In this document: one piece after another, positions 36,488-44,084 of the stretch
Layout: every line of letters begins with the position of its first letter
Numbering within the stretch: the stretch's first letter is position 1
DNA from: Arthrobacter castelli DSM 16402
Lineage (GTDB): Bacteria > Actinomycetota > Actinomycetes > Actinomycetales > Micrococcaceae
DNA length: 64,000 nt
NCBI RefSeq assembly: GCF_000430705.1
Contig: NZ_AUMN01000003.1
Location: forward strand, 236,654 to 300,653
Reading direction: 5' to 3'
The notes under the pieces: generated by a model
What the model was told of the DNA's origin: nothing
Databases searched by the model: none
The model's input: only the letters and a program-made list of their open reading frames with translations
Made by a program: the position numbers and the translations under genes

Positions 36488-36647
36488 GCCGCGACCCCGC
36501 TCAGCGGATGGGCTGATGTTCTCGTGGCCGTCGAGCGATGCCAGCGGTATGCCACTGCTCTGGACGGTGATGTCGACGTCGCGGAGGTGGCAGAGGACGC
36601 GATCGAGCGCAACCTGAGATCATCGGCGAAGCCGTGAACGTGCCGGA
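36484..36647 (+). pseudogene. HEPN toxin remnant cut by repeat R8
   Basis: Following the MNT remnant, the sequence reads VAVERCQRYATALDGDVDV and AEDAIERNL with one further shift, then IIGEAV, and stops at repeat R8. The catalytic RNxxxH part present in the copy at 43.9 kb is missing. The repeat thus truncates this gene, which dates the R8 event after the module was present or marks a deletion against R8. Confidence 0.75.
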
Positions 36648-36677
36648 ACTCGGTGGAGTTCCGGTATAACGTATAGC
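36648..36677 (+). repeat. ychF-tail repeat R8
   Basis: Encodes NSVEFRYNV with CGG, TAT, AAC, GTA and stop TAG. Followed by CGTTATTGACG...CGTTAT as after R3. Confidence 0.9.
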
Positions 36678-36708
36678 GTTATTGACGGGGGCGTTATGTT
36701 CTGGTCTC

Positions 36709-36990
36709 GTGATCAGATCGTTCGGGAATAAGGACACAGAGCGACTGTGGCGTCGTGCGCGGGTGCTATCCATCGATCCTCGGATCCAGTGGGTGGCGCT
36801 GCGCAAGCTTCGTCAGGTGGGATCCGCGATCGTGCTGAATGACCTGCGGATGCACCGGGAAATCGGCTCGAAGCGCTGAAGGGCGATCGGGCCGGACAGC
36901 ACAGCATCAGGATCCACGATCAGTGGCGAATCTGTTTCGTATGAAACGGATGCCGGACCAGAGGAGGTGGAGATCGTTGACTACCACTGA
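36709..36990 (+). pseudogene. higB: HigB-type toxin, two frameshifts
   Basis: GTG 36709 opens IRSFGNKDTERLWRRARV and RIQWVALRKLRQVGSAIVLN, typical HigB. A shift near 36,855 moves the family sequence (NRLEALKGDRAGQHSIR, DQWRICFV) to another frame, and a second near 36,941 precedes EEVEIVDYH. No intact toxin is made. Related to the copy at 41,240. Confidence 0.85.
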
Positions 36991-37093
36991 CAAGCTCGCC
37001 CCGATCCACTCGGGTGAGGTCCTCATGGTGGACTTCATTGAAGGGTTCGGGATCACGCAGAACAAACTGGCGGTGTCGATTTGTGGCGGATAG
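36977..37093 (+). pseudogene. higA: HigA-type antitoxin, truncated
   Basis: From TTG 36977: LAPIHSGEVLMVDFIEGFGI and TQNKLAVSI, the first 32 residues of HigA, then CGG and a stop. The helix-turn-helix recognition helix is lost. The break is followed by a fragment of an alpha/beta hydrolase, the same neighbour as in the copy at 41.5 kb. Confidence 0.85.
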
Positions 37094-37148
37094 GCTGCTG
37101 CCCAGCGCTGACGAAGGATGGTCTCCGGTCACTGCTGGGGAGTGCGGC

Positions 37149-37211
37149 GACGCCTGGGTCGAGGATCTCGAGGTCACATCGGGCGGCCTGCGCCCGGGCA
37201 CGAGCAGATGA
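37149..37211 (+). pseudogene. alpha/beta hydrolase fragment
   Basis: Twenty codons (DAWVEDLEVTSGGLRPGTSR) match DAWVADLEVTQEGLRPRFD of the hydrolase at 42.1 kb, with most bases identical. It shows that this spot once held the same higBA-hydrolase block. Confidence 0.7.
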
Positions 37212-37229
37212 GCAAGTCGGTCGAGCTGC

Positions 37230-38090
37230 TTATCGAGCGGTCGAGCTTGTCGACGCCCGGGCTCGCATTAGTTGCGTGGCGTCGACGACTCGTGCGGTAA
37301 TGCCGAGTCTGACCCGGCGGGGCAGGAGGTTCGCAGCCCAGGACATGGCGGCGGTTGATGGCCTGGCCAGGGCGGTCGGCCCCGGCGACCTGTGCTGGAT
37401 GGCGCGTATCGCGGCGGCGGCCACCTGTTCGGGTGTCTGTCGAGTGCCGCTGTACTGCTCCGCGCCGATCTGGTCGAAGAACTCGGTCGCGGTGAGCCCC
37501 GGGGCAAAGGCGAGCGTGCGGATGCCGGTCTCGCGCAGTTCCCACCAGAGGGCTTCGGTGAATGCGATGACGAACGCCTTCGACGCGGAGTAGACGGCCA
37601 TCCCGGGAATCGGTTGATACCCCGCCTCACTGGTGACGTTGATCAGCATGCCGTTGTCCGCTGCTCGCAGATCCGGGAGGAAGGTGCGGCTGAGGTCGAC
37701 GACGGCCGCCACGTCGACCCCGATCTCGTCAGCCAGCCGGTCGGGGTCCTCGTTCTCGAAGGCGCCGTCTGTTCCAAAGCCGGCGTTGTTGATCAGGCTG
37801 GTGATGTGTACGCTGCGCCGGTGCAACTCCTCCCGGATTGCGGTGCCCTGCCGGCGCAGCGAGAGGTCGGCCGAGACGGTTTCGACACCGATGCCGTGGG
37901 TGGATCTGAGTTCGGAGGCGAGGGCATCCAAGCGCTCGATTCGGCGGGCCACCAGGACCAGGTCGGAGCCGCGTGCCGCGATTTCCCGGGCAAGGGCACG
38001 GCCGATGCCCGAGCTCGCGCCGGTGATGAGGGTGGTCTGGGAGGAGAAGTCGATAATTGTAATAGCGACACTATAAGTCACAAATGACAC
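37230..38090 (-). CDS. short-chain dehydrogenase/reductase
   Basis: 286 residues, classical SDR: TTLITGASSGIGRALAREIA, INNAGFG, and the triad in INVTSEAGYQPIPGMAVYSA followed by SKAF (Ser, Tyr, Lys). NADP-type basic residues follow strand 2 (ARRIERLDAL). Substrate unknown. Divergent from the TetR gene with 48 bases between, the usual repressor/target layout. Confidence 0.9.
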   Translation of the reverse strand: MSFVTYSVAITIIDFSSQTTLITGASSGIGRALAREIAARGSDLVLVARRIERLDALASELRSTHGIGVETVSADLSLRRQGTAIREELHRRSVHITSLINNAGFGTDGAFENEDPDRLADEIGVDVAAVVDLSRTFLPDLRAADNGMLINVTSEAGYQPIPGMAVYSASKAFVIAFTEALWWELRETGIRTLAFAPGLTATEFFDQIGAEQYSGTRQTPEQVAAAAIRAIQHRSPGPTALARPSTAAMSWAANLLPRRVRLGITARVVDATQLMRARASTSSTAR

Positions 38091-38138
38091 TCAGTGCCAT
38101 AGGCGGCGCATGGTTCGTTGCGGAGATATGATCGGTGG

Positions 38139-38745
38139 ATGACTGATGACAACCCCGAGAGTCTTCGCGAGCGCACCCGCCGCGCGGTTCGCCAGCAGCT
38201 CGCCGATTCGGCGATGCGGTTGTTCGTCGAGCAGGGGTTCGAGGCGACCACGATCGACCAGATCGCCGCCGATACCGGAATCTCGCGTCGGTCGTTCTTC
38301 CGCTACTTCGCCAGCAAGGAGGACGTCGTCCTCGGCGAACTCTTCGACCGGGGCGGAATCGTGGCCACTGCGCTCGCCGGGCGGCCGCCGGGCGAATCGC
38401 CGTGGGATGCCGTCAAGGCTGCGTTGCTGGAGCTGCAGCGGGTGACGAGGGCCAGCGATGAGTCTGAGCTCCAGTTGGGCCGAATGCTGTACGACACGCC
38501 GACGCTGCGTGCGCGACACCTGGAGAAGCAACTCGCGTGGCAGGACCTTCTGGTCCCGATCCTGTCCGAGCGCATTCGTTCGACCGGTCGGGCCACTGGA
38601 ATAGACCCCCCCACTCGCGGCCGCTGCCATCGTGGCAGGTGCCCTCGCATGTCTCGACGTGGCGGCGGAGAGCTGGGTCCGTCAGGACGGCGCGATCGCA
38701 CTCGAGCGGCTGTACGACGACGCCGTTGCCGCCATCCGAAGCTGA
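38139..38745 (+). pseudogene. TetR-family regulator with a frameshift at a C7 run
   Basis: The DNA-binding half is intact (MRLFVEQGFEATTIDQIAAD, GISRRSFFRYFASKEDVVLG). After ERIRSTGRATGIDPP the frame leaves the family; one base earlier it reads AAAIVAGALACLDVAAESWV and ends in LERLYDDAVAAIRS, a normal TetR C-terminus. The switch is exactly at seven C (38606-38612). This is either a real mutation, slippage-prone control, or a sequencing error. Confidence 0.8.
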
Positions 38746-38759
38746 GGACCGGGCAGGGC

Positions 38760-39106
38760 CCGTGGATCGAGGTTCTTCTTCTGCCCGAGCGCGGACGCCG
38801 CCCCAGCGGTGGCTTTCGACGATCGTCCTCGACCGAATATGATCTCCGAGATCCTGCCGCCGGAGCCTGATGGCCGCGTCATGGCGTAGATGGAAGGATT
38901 CGCCGGTGACGTTGCGACCACGGCAGGCAAGCTCGCCGAGCAGTACGCCGGTGTTCTCGTCGGGCGTGAGCAGGCGGGCTTGACGATCCATAACCGCTGA
39001 CGCCCGGATAGCAGCGGTCTGTCAGGCACACAGGGCAACGTGCGCGACGCGGAACAGCAAGGACTTCACTGGCACCGGAGTCGAGCTGGTCGACCCCTGG
39101 GTCACC
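38760..39106 (+). pseudogene. VapBC (FitAB-type) remnant
   Basis: A VapB-like tail (WIEVLLLPERGRRPSGGFRR) leads into a ruined PIN toxin: IVLD-RNMISEILPPEPDGRVMA, then TAG where Trp is expected, EGFAGDVATTA, a deletion, AGVLVGREQAGLTI, a shift, and DARIAAVCQAHRATCATRN plus FTGTGVELVDPW. Every block is typical VapC. This accounts for the gap between the TetR and SCO1664-like genes. Confidence 0.75.
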
Positions 39107-39164
39107 TCACCAGGAGACCTGAGAAGTTCGTCAGGGTCCGGCGTACCCCATGGCCGTCATTCCC

Positions 39165-39932
39165 TTAGAGCAGCGGCCACGGCACCGCCGGCATCTCACC
39201 GCTCGGAGCCGGAAACCGCCCTGCCAATCGCAACTGGGCGCAGCGCGCGGAGAGCGAGGCGATTTCTTCCGCGCTGAGCAAGTCCGCCAGGGTTCGGCCC
39301 AGTCCACCGTGCAGTCCTTCGCTGACACGATCTATGCCGTCGCGTTCTTCGGCGGTCAGAGCGTCTCCCAGCCATCCCCACAGGATCGTGCGCAGCTTAT
39401 GGTCACGATGAAAGGTGAGCCCATGGTCCACACCGTGTCGGTGTCCGTTAGTCATGGCAAGAATGTGGTCGCCTTTGCGGTCGGCGTTGTTGACGACCAG
39501 GTCGAACACGGCCATGCGTCTGAGCGCCAGCGAGTCTTCATGTACGAGGGTGACCATCTGTCCGTTCTCATCTTGTCCCTCGAGAACGCTTTTCCAGCCC
39601 GTCTCTGGCACGTGGTTCGTCGCGAGCAGGCCCACGGCGTTTTGGGCGGGGTCTTGCTCCTGCCAGAGCTGCACCATTCCTTCGCCCATCGGACCATCGC
39701 GCAGCCAGGTGTGCGGCACGACGTCCCAGCCGAAGGCCTGCGAGATCAGGTAGGCGGCCACCTCCCGGTGAGCCAGCGTGCCGCGGGGGAAATCCCACAA
39801 CGGGCTTTCGCCTGCTATCGGCTTATAGATGACCAACACGTCGTCGATACTGCCCAGAAATGTAGCGTTTGAAGCCGTCGTGATGCGGCCGGTGAGTGTC
39901 AGCTCGGCGGTCGCCAGGTCCGTCGCTGGCAT
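39165..39932 (-). CDS. SCO1664-family protein (TIGR03843-type, PI3/4-kinase-like)
   Basis: 255 residues from ATG 39932. FLGSIDDVLVIYKPIAGESPLWDFP resembles the nucleotide-binding lobe and VVNNADRKGDHIL with GVDHGLTFH the catalytic and metal loops of HipA/PI4-kinase-like folds. Its start overlaps the DUF3090 stop by 4 bases. Together with DUF3090 and the histidine phosphatase it forms a trio that is conserved across actinobacteria, function unknown. Here the trio sits inside the ychF-tail array. Confidence 0.9.
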   Translation of the reverse strand: MPATDLATAELTLTGRITTASNATFLGSIDDVLVIYKPIAGESPLWDFPRGTLAHREVAAYLISQAFGWDVVPHTWLRDGPMGEGMVQLWQEQDPAQNAVGLLATNHVPETGWKSVLEGQDENGQMVTLVHEDSLALRRMAVFDLVVNNADRKGDHILAMTNGHRHGVDHGLTFHRDHKLRTILWGWLGDALTAEERDGIDRVSEGLHGGLGRTLADLLSAEEIASLSARCAQLRLAGRFPAPSGEMPAVPWPLL

Positions 39933-40483
39933 CAGGCCTCGGGAAAGGTGCAGATGTGTCCGTCGGCGTCTATGGGGTAACCGCAGAGCGAGCACATCGG
40001 ACGCCCGGCGCCCACGATCTCACGGGTGCGTTTGGTGAATGCGCGGGCGGCGCCGACCGGCATGCGCACCAGCAGCATCTCGGGTTCCGTAGCGACGTCC
40101 TCATCAAGCGAGTCGTCATTGTCATCGGTGATGGGGTAGGCCTCAATGACGATCTGGGCCGTGGTTGGGTCCCAGCCTAAGCCCATGGCTCCCGCGCGAA
40201 ACTGCACCTGGACGGCCTCGAGCTGGTCATTGTCGACAAGTTCAATGGGAGTACTCGTGGGAACGCTGAAGCGGTTGGCCTCGACGGTGATGAGCTGGTC
40301 GAGAATTTCATCGATCTTCTCCGCGAGCAGAGCCGACTGCTGCTTCTCCAGGGCAATAGTCACGATCTGCGCCCCTGCCCGCACCTGCAGGTAGAACGTT
40401 CGCGCCCCCGGGAGCCCCACGGTGCCAACTACGACCCGATCAGGCCAATCAAACTCGTGAACACGTGTAGGCATGTCAGTCAT
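39932..40483 (-). CDS. DUF3090 family protein
   Basis: 183 residues, full length. N-terminal VHEFDWPDRVVVGTVGLPGA and RTFYLQVRAGAQIVTIALEK are the family hallmarks; the C-terminus carries CSLCGYPIDADGHIC, a short zinc-knuckle-like Cys/His cluster. Middle gene of the conserved actinobacterial trio. Gap of 24 bases to the phosphatase gene, overlap with the kinase-like gene. Confidence 0.93.
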   Translation of the reverse strand: MTDMPTRVHEFDWPDRVVVGTVGLPGARTFYLQVRAGAQIVTIALEKQQSALLAEKIDEILDQLITVEANRFSVPTSTPIELVDNDQLEAVQVQFRAGAMGLGWDPTTAQIVIEAYPITDDNDDSLDEDVATEPEMLLVRMPVGAARAFTKRTREIVGAGRPMCSLCGYPIDADGHICTFPEA

Positions 40484-40507
40484 GTAACTAGTCTAGGCGC
40501 TTGAGGT

Positions 40508-41200
40508 TCATGGCGTTTTTTGCCCCGCACCGCCGCCCACCGGCGCATCGCCGGAGTGGATGTCGTTCGATAGCCACGACAGATCACCCGCGTCGGTGTT
40601 GGTCGCGTAGACGCTGGGCCGACTAGCGCCGTAGCTCACGAGCGATACGGAAGCGGGGCCCACGTTAATACGCTGGAACAGGTCAAGATGCATGCCGAGC
40701 GCATCGGCGAGGATTGACTTGATGATGTCACCGTGACTCACCGCCGCCCACACGGCCTCTGGCCCGTACGCGGCTTCGAAGTCTGCATCGTGGCGTCGAA
40801 TCGCTGCAACTGACCGAGCCTGCATCGCGGCCATGGATTCGCCCCCGGGAAAGACGACGGCGGACGGTTGCGACTGCACAACCGACCACAGATCCTCGGT
40901 CGCGAGGTCACTGAGCGTGCGGCCCTGCCACTGACCGTAATCGCATTCGGTGAGATCAAGATCGACCGAGGAGTGAGGCGCGCCAGTCTGGCGATCGAGG
41001 ATGAGTTGCGCGGTCTCCTGGCAGCGCTCAAGAGGGCTCGACACCACTCCGACCACTGGCACGGCCGCGAGCCGGTCTCCGGTCAATGCCGCTTGGTCTC
41101 GCCCGATCTGGTCCAGGCTGACGCCGGCGGAGCGACCGGCCAGCAGTCCAGTGGCATTGGCTGTGGTGCGGCCGTGCCGCACGAGAATAACTGTCGCCAT
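40508..41200 (-). CDS. histidine phosphatase, MSMEG_4193-type
   Basis: 230 residues. The phosphohistidine loop is ILVRHGRTTANATG, the second histidine is in AAVSHGDIIKSILAD, and SPLERCQETAQ is the family middle motif. Phosphatase fold of the phosphoglycerate-mutase superfamily; substrate unknown. First gene of the trio with DUF3090 and the kinase-like protein, so a kinase/phosphatase pair acting on one compound is conceivable. Confidence 0.92.
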   Translation of the reverse strand: MATVILVRHGRTTANATGLLAGRSAGVSLDQIGRDQAALTGDRLAAVPVVGVVSSPLERCQETAQLILDRQTGAPHSSVDLDLTECDYGQWQGRTLSDLATEDLWSVVQSQPSAVVFPGGESMAAMQARSVAAIRRHDADFEAAYGPEAVWAAVSHGDIIKSILADALGMHLDLFQRINVGPASVSLVSYGASRPSVYATNTDAGDLSWLSNDIHSGDAPVGGGAGQKTP

Positions 41201-41239
41201 CCACCCAGCCTAACCACGCGGTCGATGGCGGTGTGAGCC

Positions 41240-41491
41240 GTGCGGGTCTGGCACGAGCAGTACGTCAAGCGCGTCGACAGGGCGGTCCAGCGGGCGACCT
41301 TGCGGAAGCTGGAGCTGATCCATGCGGCGAAGGATGTCGAGGACCTTCGGGTCCCACCGGGGAGCCGGTTGGAGTGGCTGGTTGGTGACCGTCGCGGGCG
41401 CAGCAGCATCCGCGTGAACGCGCAGTGGCGCATTTGCTTTGTCTGGAGAGATGGAGGTGCGGAAGATGTCGAACTCGTCGAGTACCACTGA
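41240..41491 (+). CDS. higB: HigB-type toxin, N-terminally shortened
   Basis: 83 residues. LRKLELIHAAKDVEDLRVPP, GSRLEWLVGDRRGRSSIRV, NAQWRICFVWRDGG and ELVEYH are a complete HigB core. The usual start (MIxSFxDK...E) is missing; the frame begins at GTG 41240 with the sequence VRVWHEQYVKRVDR. About ten residues were lost at a junction near 41,235, where the phosphatase region begins. It may be inactive. Confidence 0.8.
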   Translation: MRVWHEQYVKRVDRAVQRATLRKLELIHAAKDVEDLRVPPGSRLEWLVGDRRGRSSIRVNAQWRICFVWRDGGAEDVELVEYH

Positions 41492-41696
41492 GGCGGACCT
41501 CATTGAGCCGATCCATCCGGGAGAGATCCTGATGGAAGACTTCATCGCGGGGTTCGGGATCGCGCAGAACAAACTCGCCGTGTCGATCGGCGTCCCGCCG
41601 CGGCGGATCAACGAGATCTTTCACGGCAAGCGGGGTATCACCGCTGACACAGCGATCCGTCTGGCGCGGTACTTCGGGACCTCGGAGGAGTTCTGA
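41466..41696 (+). CDS. higA: HigA-type antitoxin, shortened by Trp-to-stop change
   Basis: 76 residues: IEPIHPGEILMEDFIAGFGI, AQNKLAVSIGVPPRRINEIF and ITADTAIRLARYFGTSEEF, with the HTH intact. Family members continue FWLNLQxxYxLxxA; here TTC is followed by TGA instead of TGG, then CTG AAC CTT CAG (LNLQ) in the same frame. A single base change thus truncates it. DNA binding should survive. Confidence 0.82.
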   Translation: MSNSSSTTEADLIEPIHPGEILMEDFIAGFGIAQNKLAVSIGVPPRRINEIFHGKRGITADTAIRLARYFGTSEEF

Positions 41697-41699
41697 CTG

Positions 41700-42455
41700 A
41701 ACCTTCAGTTCCACTATGAGCTGCGGATCGAACGACGGGAGCTCCTACCCACCGCAGATGCGCTCACCGACTCCTTCCACGTCCTTCTCACGGACCAGCG
41801 CGGTCACGGTCTCAGCACGCGCCGACCGGTCGACTTGTCGCGCAAGGCCTTCGTGGACGACGTCGTCGCCGTGATCCAGCAGTTCATGCCAGGAGAGCTG
41901 TGCACGCTCGTTGGTCAGTCGATGGGCGCTCACACAGCATTCCTCACCGCTGTGGCCCGACCGGACCTCGTGGATCGGGTGGTGATGCTTGAGGGGCATG
42001 CCGCCGGCAGTGACAACCCGGATGCAGCGGCGGCTCTCGGCCGGTTCTTCGCGTCCTGGCCGGCCCCGTTCGTGGACGAGGTTTCGGCCCGCGCCCACCT
42101 CGGCGACGAAGCCATCGTGGATGCCTGGGTCGCCGATCTCGAGGTCACGCAGGAGGGACTACGTCCGCGTTTTGACGCCGACATCATGGAACGCGCGATC
42201 GCGGCGGTCCATGAGCCACGTTGGGTCGAGTGGGAGGCGCTCGAGGCCCCGACGTTAGCTGTCTTCGCAGAGAACGGGATGTTTTCCGAGGCGGACAAGG
42301 GTGAGCTGATACGACGTCGGGCGGCTACCGACCGGGTGGACCTCGCAGCCGGCAGTCACGATGCCCATCTTGACGCGTTCGACGAGTGGGTCGGCGTGCT
42401 TCGTAGCTGGCTGCTGCACGGCACAACCCATACAGCGATAGCCAGCGAACGCTGA
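41700..42455 (+). pseudogene. alpha/beta hydrolase lacking its N-terminus, fused in frame behind higA
   Basis: The frame that continues higA after its TGA reads LNLQFHYELRIER and then runs straight into hydrolase sequence: DSFHVLLTDQRGHGLS, LCTLVGQSMGAHTAF (nucleophile GQSMG), VMLEGHAAG, LAVFAENGMF and AGSHDAHLDAF (histidine). About 50 N-terminal residues including the first strands are missing. A TTG at 41835 could start a shorter product. It ends 17 bases before repeat R9. Confidence 0.75.
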
Positions 42456-42472
42456 GGTTGGTCTGTGCCGGG

Positions 42473-42502
42473 ACCCGGTCGAGTTCCGCTTCAATGTGTG
42501 AT
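42473..42502 (+). repeat. ychF-tail repeat R9
   Basis: Encodes DPVEFRFNV with GTC, CGC, TTC, AAT, GTG and stop TGA. Ends the 5.8-kb composite module M8. Confidence 0.94.
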
Positions 42503-42569
42503 CCACTGCGATCCCAGGACCGCACGCCGCCCTGGTCACGACGTCAGGAGGCGTTTGCGCCGGTGTCGT

Positions 42570-42845
42570 ATCGGAGTCGTCGATTGGCTCGAGTCGCTCA
42601 CGGGCGACGTCGCGATCACGTCGGTCACCCTCGCAGAACTGCTGGCGGGCGTGCGGCGGCTCCCGTACGGTCGGCGCAAGGAAGCGTTGACGGCGCGAAT
42701 CGAAGCCGCGCTTGAGCCGTACCGCGGCAGCCGCTCGGTGCTGCACTTCGATGATCTGGCGGCTGATAGGTATGCCGACGTCCTCGTCGCTCGCGAATCA
42801 GCTGGATCGCCGATCAGCACGGCGGACGCACAGATCGCAGCGATC
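42570..42845 (+). pseudogene. vapC: VapC-type PIN toxin remnant
   Basis: Reads VVDWLESLTGDVAITSVTLA, ELLAGVRRLPYGRRKEALTA, FDDLAADRYADVLVARESAG and SPISTADAQIAAI, all PIN sequence. The first ~18 residues with the first catalytic Asp are missing, and the sequence degenerates after AAI. No antitoxin is left. Sole content of module M9. Confidence 0.8.
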
Positions 42846-43301
42846 TGGGGGTCCGCGTCTGGGCGTGCATCTCATGGGGCAGGCCGCGCGGTCGATGCGC
42901 GATCACGATGGCATCTCGTTCGGCTATCTGGGCTGTCGAGAAGAAAGTGGTACCTTTCTATGCGTCAGGGTGACATCGACCTACGCGGGAGAGCCTGGTA
43001 GTTGCTGAACCCAGATGGACCAACGTGTGGGCACGTGGTGGAGTTCCGGTTCAATGTGTAGTCGGTTCCGATTCGGCCACATTTGATAGCGTGAGTGCGC
43101 TGAACTACGGATGGCTTCTCTGAGGCAGCAGGCATATTGGGTAGTGGCCACAGCACCTGCATAGCGACCAGGTGTTTATACGCAGGATTCATGTCGTCTG
43201 TTTGGTCGAGGTCGATTACCGGTACTTCGCAGGAGTACCGCGTTCAGCGTCCACGATGCATGGTCTGCCTGAATAATCCGCGCCTCGGGTAGCCTGTAGG
43301 C
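42846..43301. other. gap with repeat R10 and toxin debris
   Basis: Apart from R10 at 43033-43062 I see no gene here. 42,846-43,000 continues the decayed vapC out of frame. 43,063-43,301 is the leader of the MNT gene, with TAGCCT at about 43,290 as a possible -10 box. Confidence 0.5.
43033..43062 (+). repeat. ychF-tail repeat R10
   Basis: Encodes VVEFRFNV with CGG, TTC, AAT, GTG and stop TAG. The preceding bases (GATGGACCAACGTGTGGGC) match the extended arm of R2 and R3. Confidence 0.95.
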
Positions 43302-43631
43302 ATGGCTGACGTCGCCGTGACTCCTGAGACGCTCGTCCTCCGCGAGCTCGTCGTCTCGCGCCGTGACGAGTTCGATACGCTGCTCGGGAAGTACCGGGCG
43401 AAGAATCCCCGGCTGTTCGGCTCCGTCGCACGGGGCACAGCTCATGAGGGAAGCGACCTCGACATCCTCGTCGAGATGGACCCGGCCGATGGGAACCTGC
43501 TCATGCGGGCGTCTGGGCTCATGGAAGAGGTTCGCGAGATGTTCGGCCGTGACGACGTCGATGTATTCCCGATGCAGTTGCTCAAGCGTCCGATCTCACA
43601 ATCGGCGCTTGAAGACGCGATCGCACTGTGA
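43302..43631 (+). CDS. MNT-type nucleotidyltransferase antitoxin
   Basis: 109 residues. The minimal nucleotidyltransferase motif is LFGSVARGTAHEGSDLDILV. MNT proteins neutralise HEPN ribonucleases by attaching AMP to a tyrosine near the HEPN active site. The gene is intact, unlike its relative at 36,159. A HEPN frame follows. Module M10. Confidence 0.92.
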   Translation: MADVAVTPETLVLRELVVSRRDEFDTLLGKYRAKNPRLFGSVARGTAHEGSDLDILVEMDPADGNLLMRASGLMEEVREMFGRDDVDVFPMQLLKRPISQSALEDAIAL

Positions 43632-43671
43632 GTGCGGAGATGGGCGGGCAACGACGCGCCGAACGCCGTAG

Positions 43672-44019
43672 CGCAAGCGGCGCATTGGCGACATCATAGA
43701 CGCGATCGAGCGCTGCAGGCGGTACATCGGCGCGCTCGACCAAGGCGTCGAGGCAGACATCGTCGACATGGCCGAGGATGCAATTGAACGCAATCTCCAG
43801 ATCATCGGGGAAGCTGCGAAGCATCTACCCGCGGAGGTCACCGACGCGCACCCTGAGATCACGTGGCCGCAGATCCGCGGGTGCCGGAACATCCTCGTCC
43901 ATCAGTACTTCGGGGTCGACGTGGAGGTCGTTCGCGACGTCGTCGAAACCTACCTGCCAGCTCTTGCTGAGTCGCTTCGCAGCCACGTTACCGACGCGAA
44001 TTCGGATCCACGAGGCTGA
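43672..44019 (+). pseudogene. HEPN-domain toxin, 5' end frameshifted
   Basis: The frame reads IGDIIDAIERCRRYIGALDQ, VDMAEDAIERNLQIIGEAAK and the catalytic RNILVHQYFGVD (R-x4-H). It has a stop at 43669 and no good start codon; the expected N-terminus lies in a shifted frame behind the GTG at 43631. An internal ATG at 43768 could give a short product with the active site. Toxicity may be lost while the MNT partner stays intact. Confidence 0.75.
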
Positions 44020-44084
44020 CCCGCCGTGCTTCAGATGGGGCATCGGGAGTGGGCCTCTTGCCGCAAACGTTGGTATGTACCGGA

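Noticed and set aside
38413..38991. 192-codon reverse frame over the TetR/VapBC remnant
   Set aside because: It is antisense to the TetR gene and the PIN-domain remnant and has no recognisable motif.
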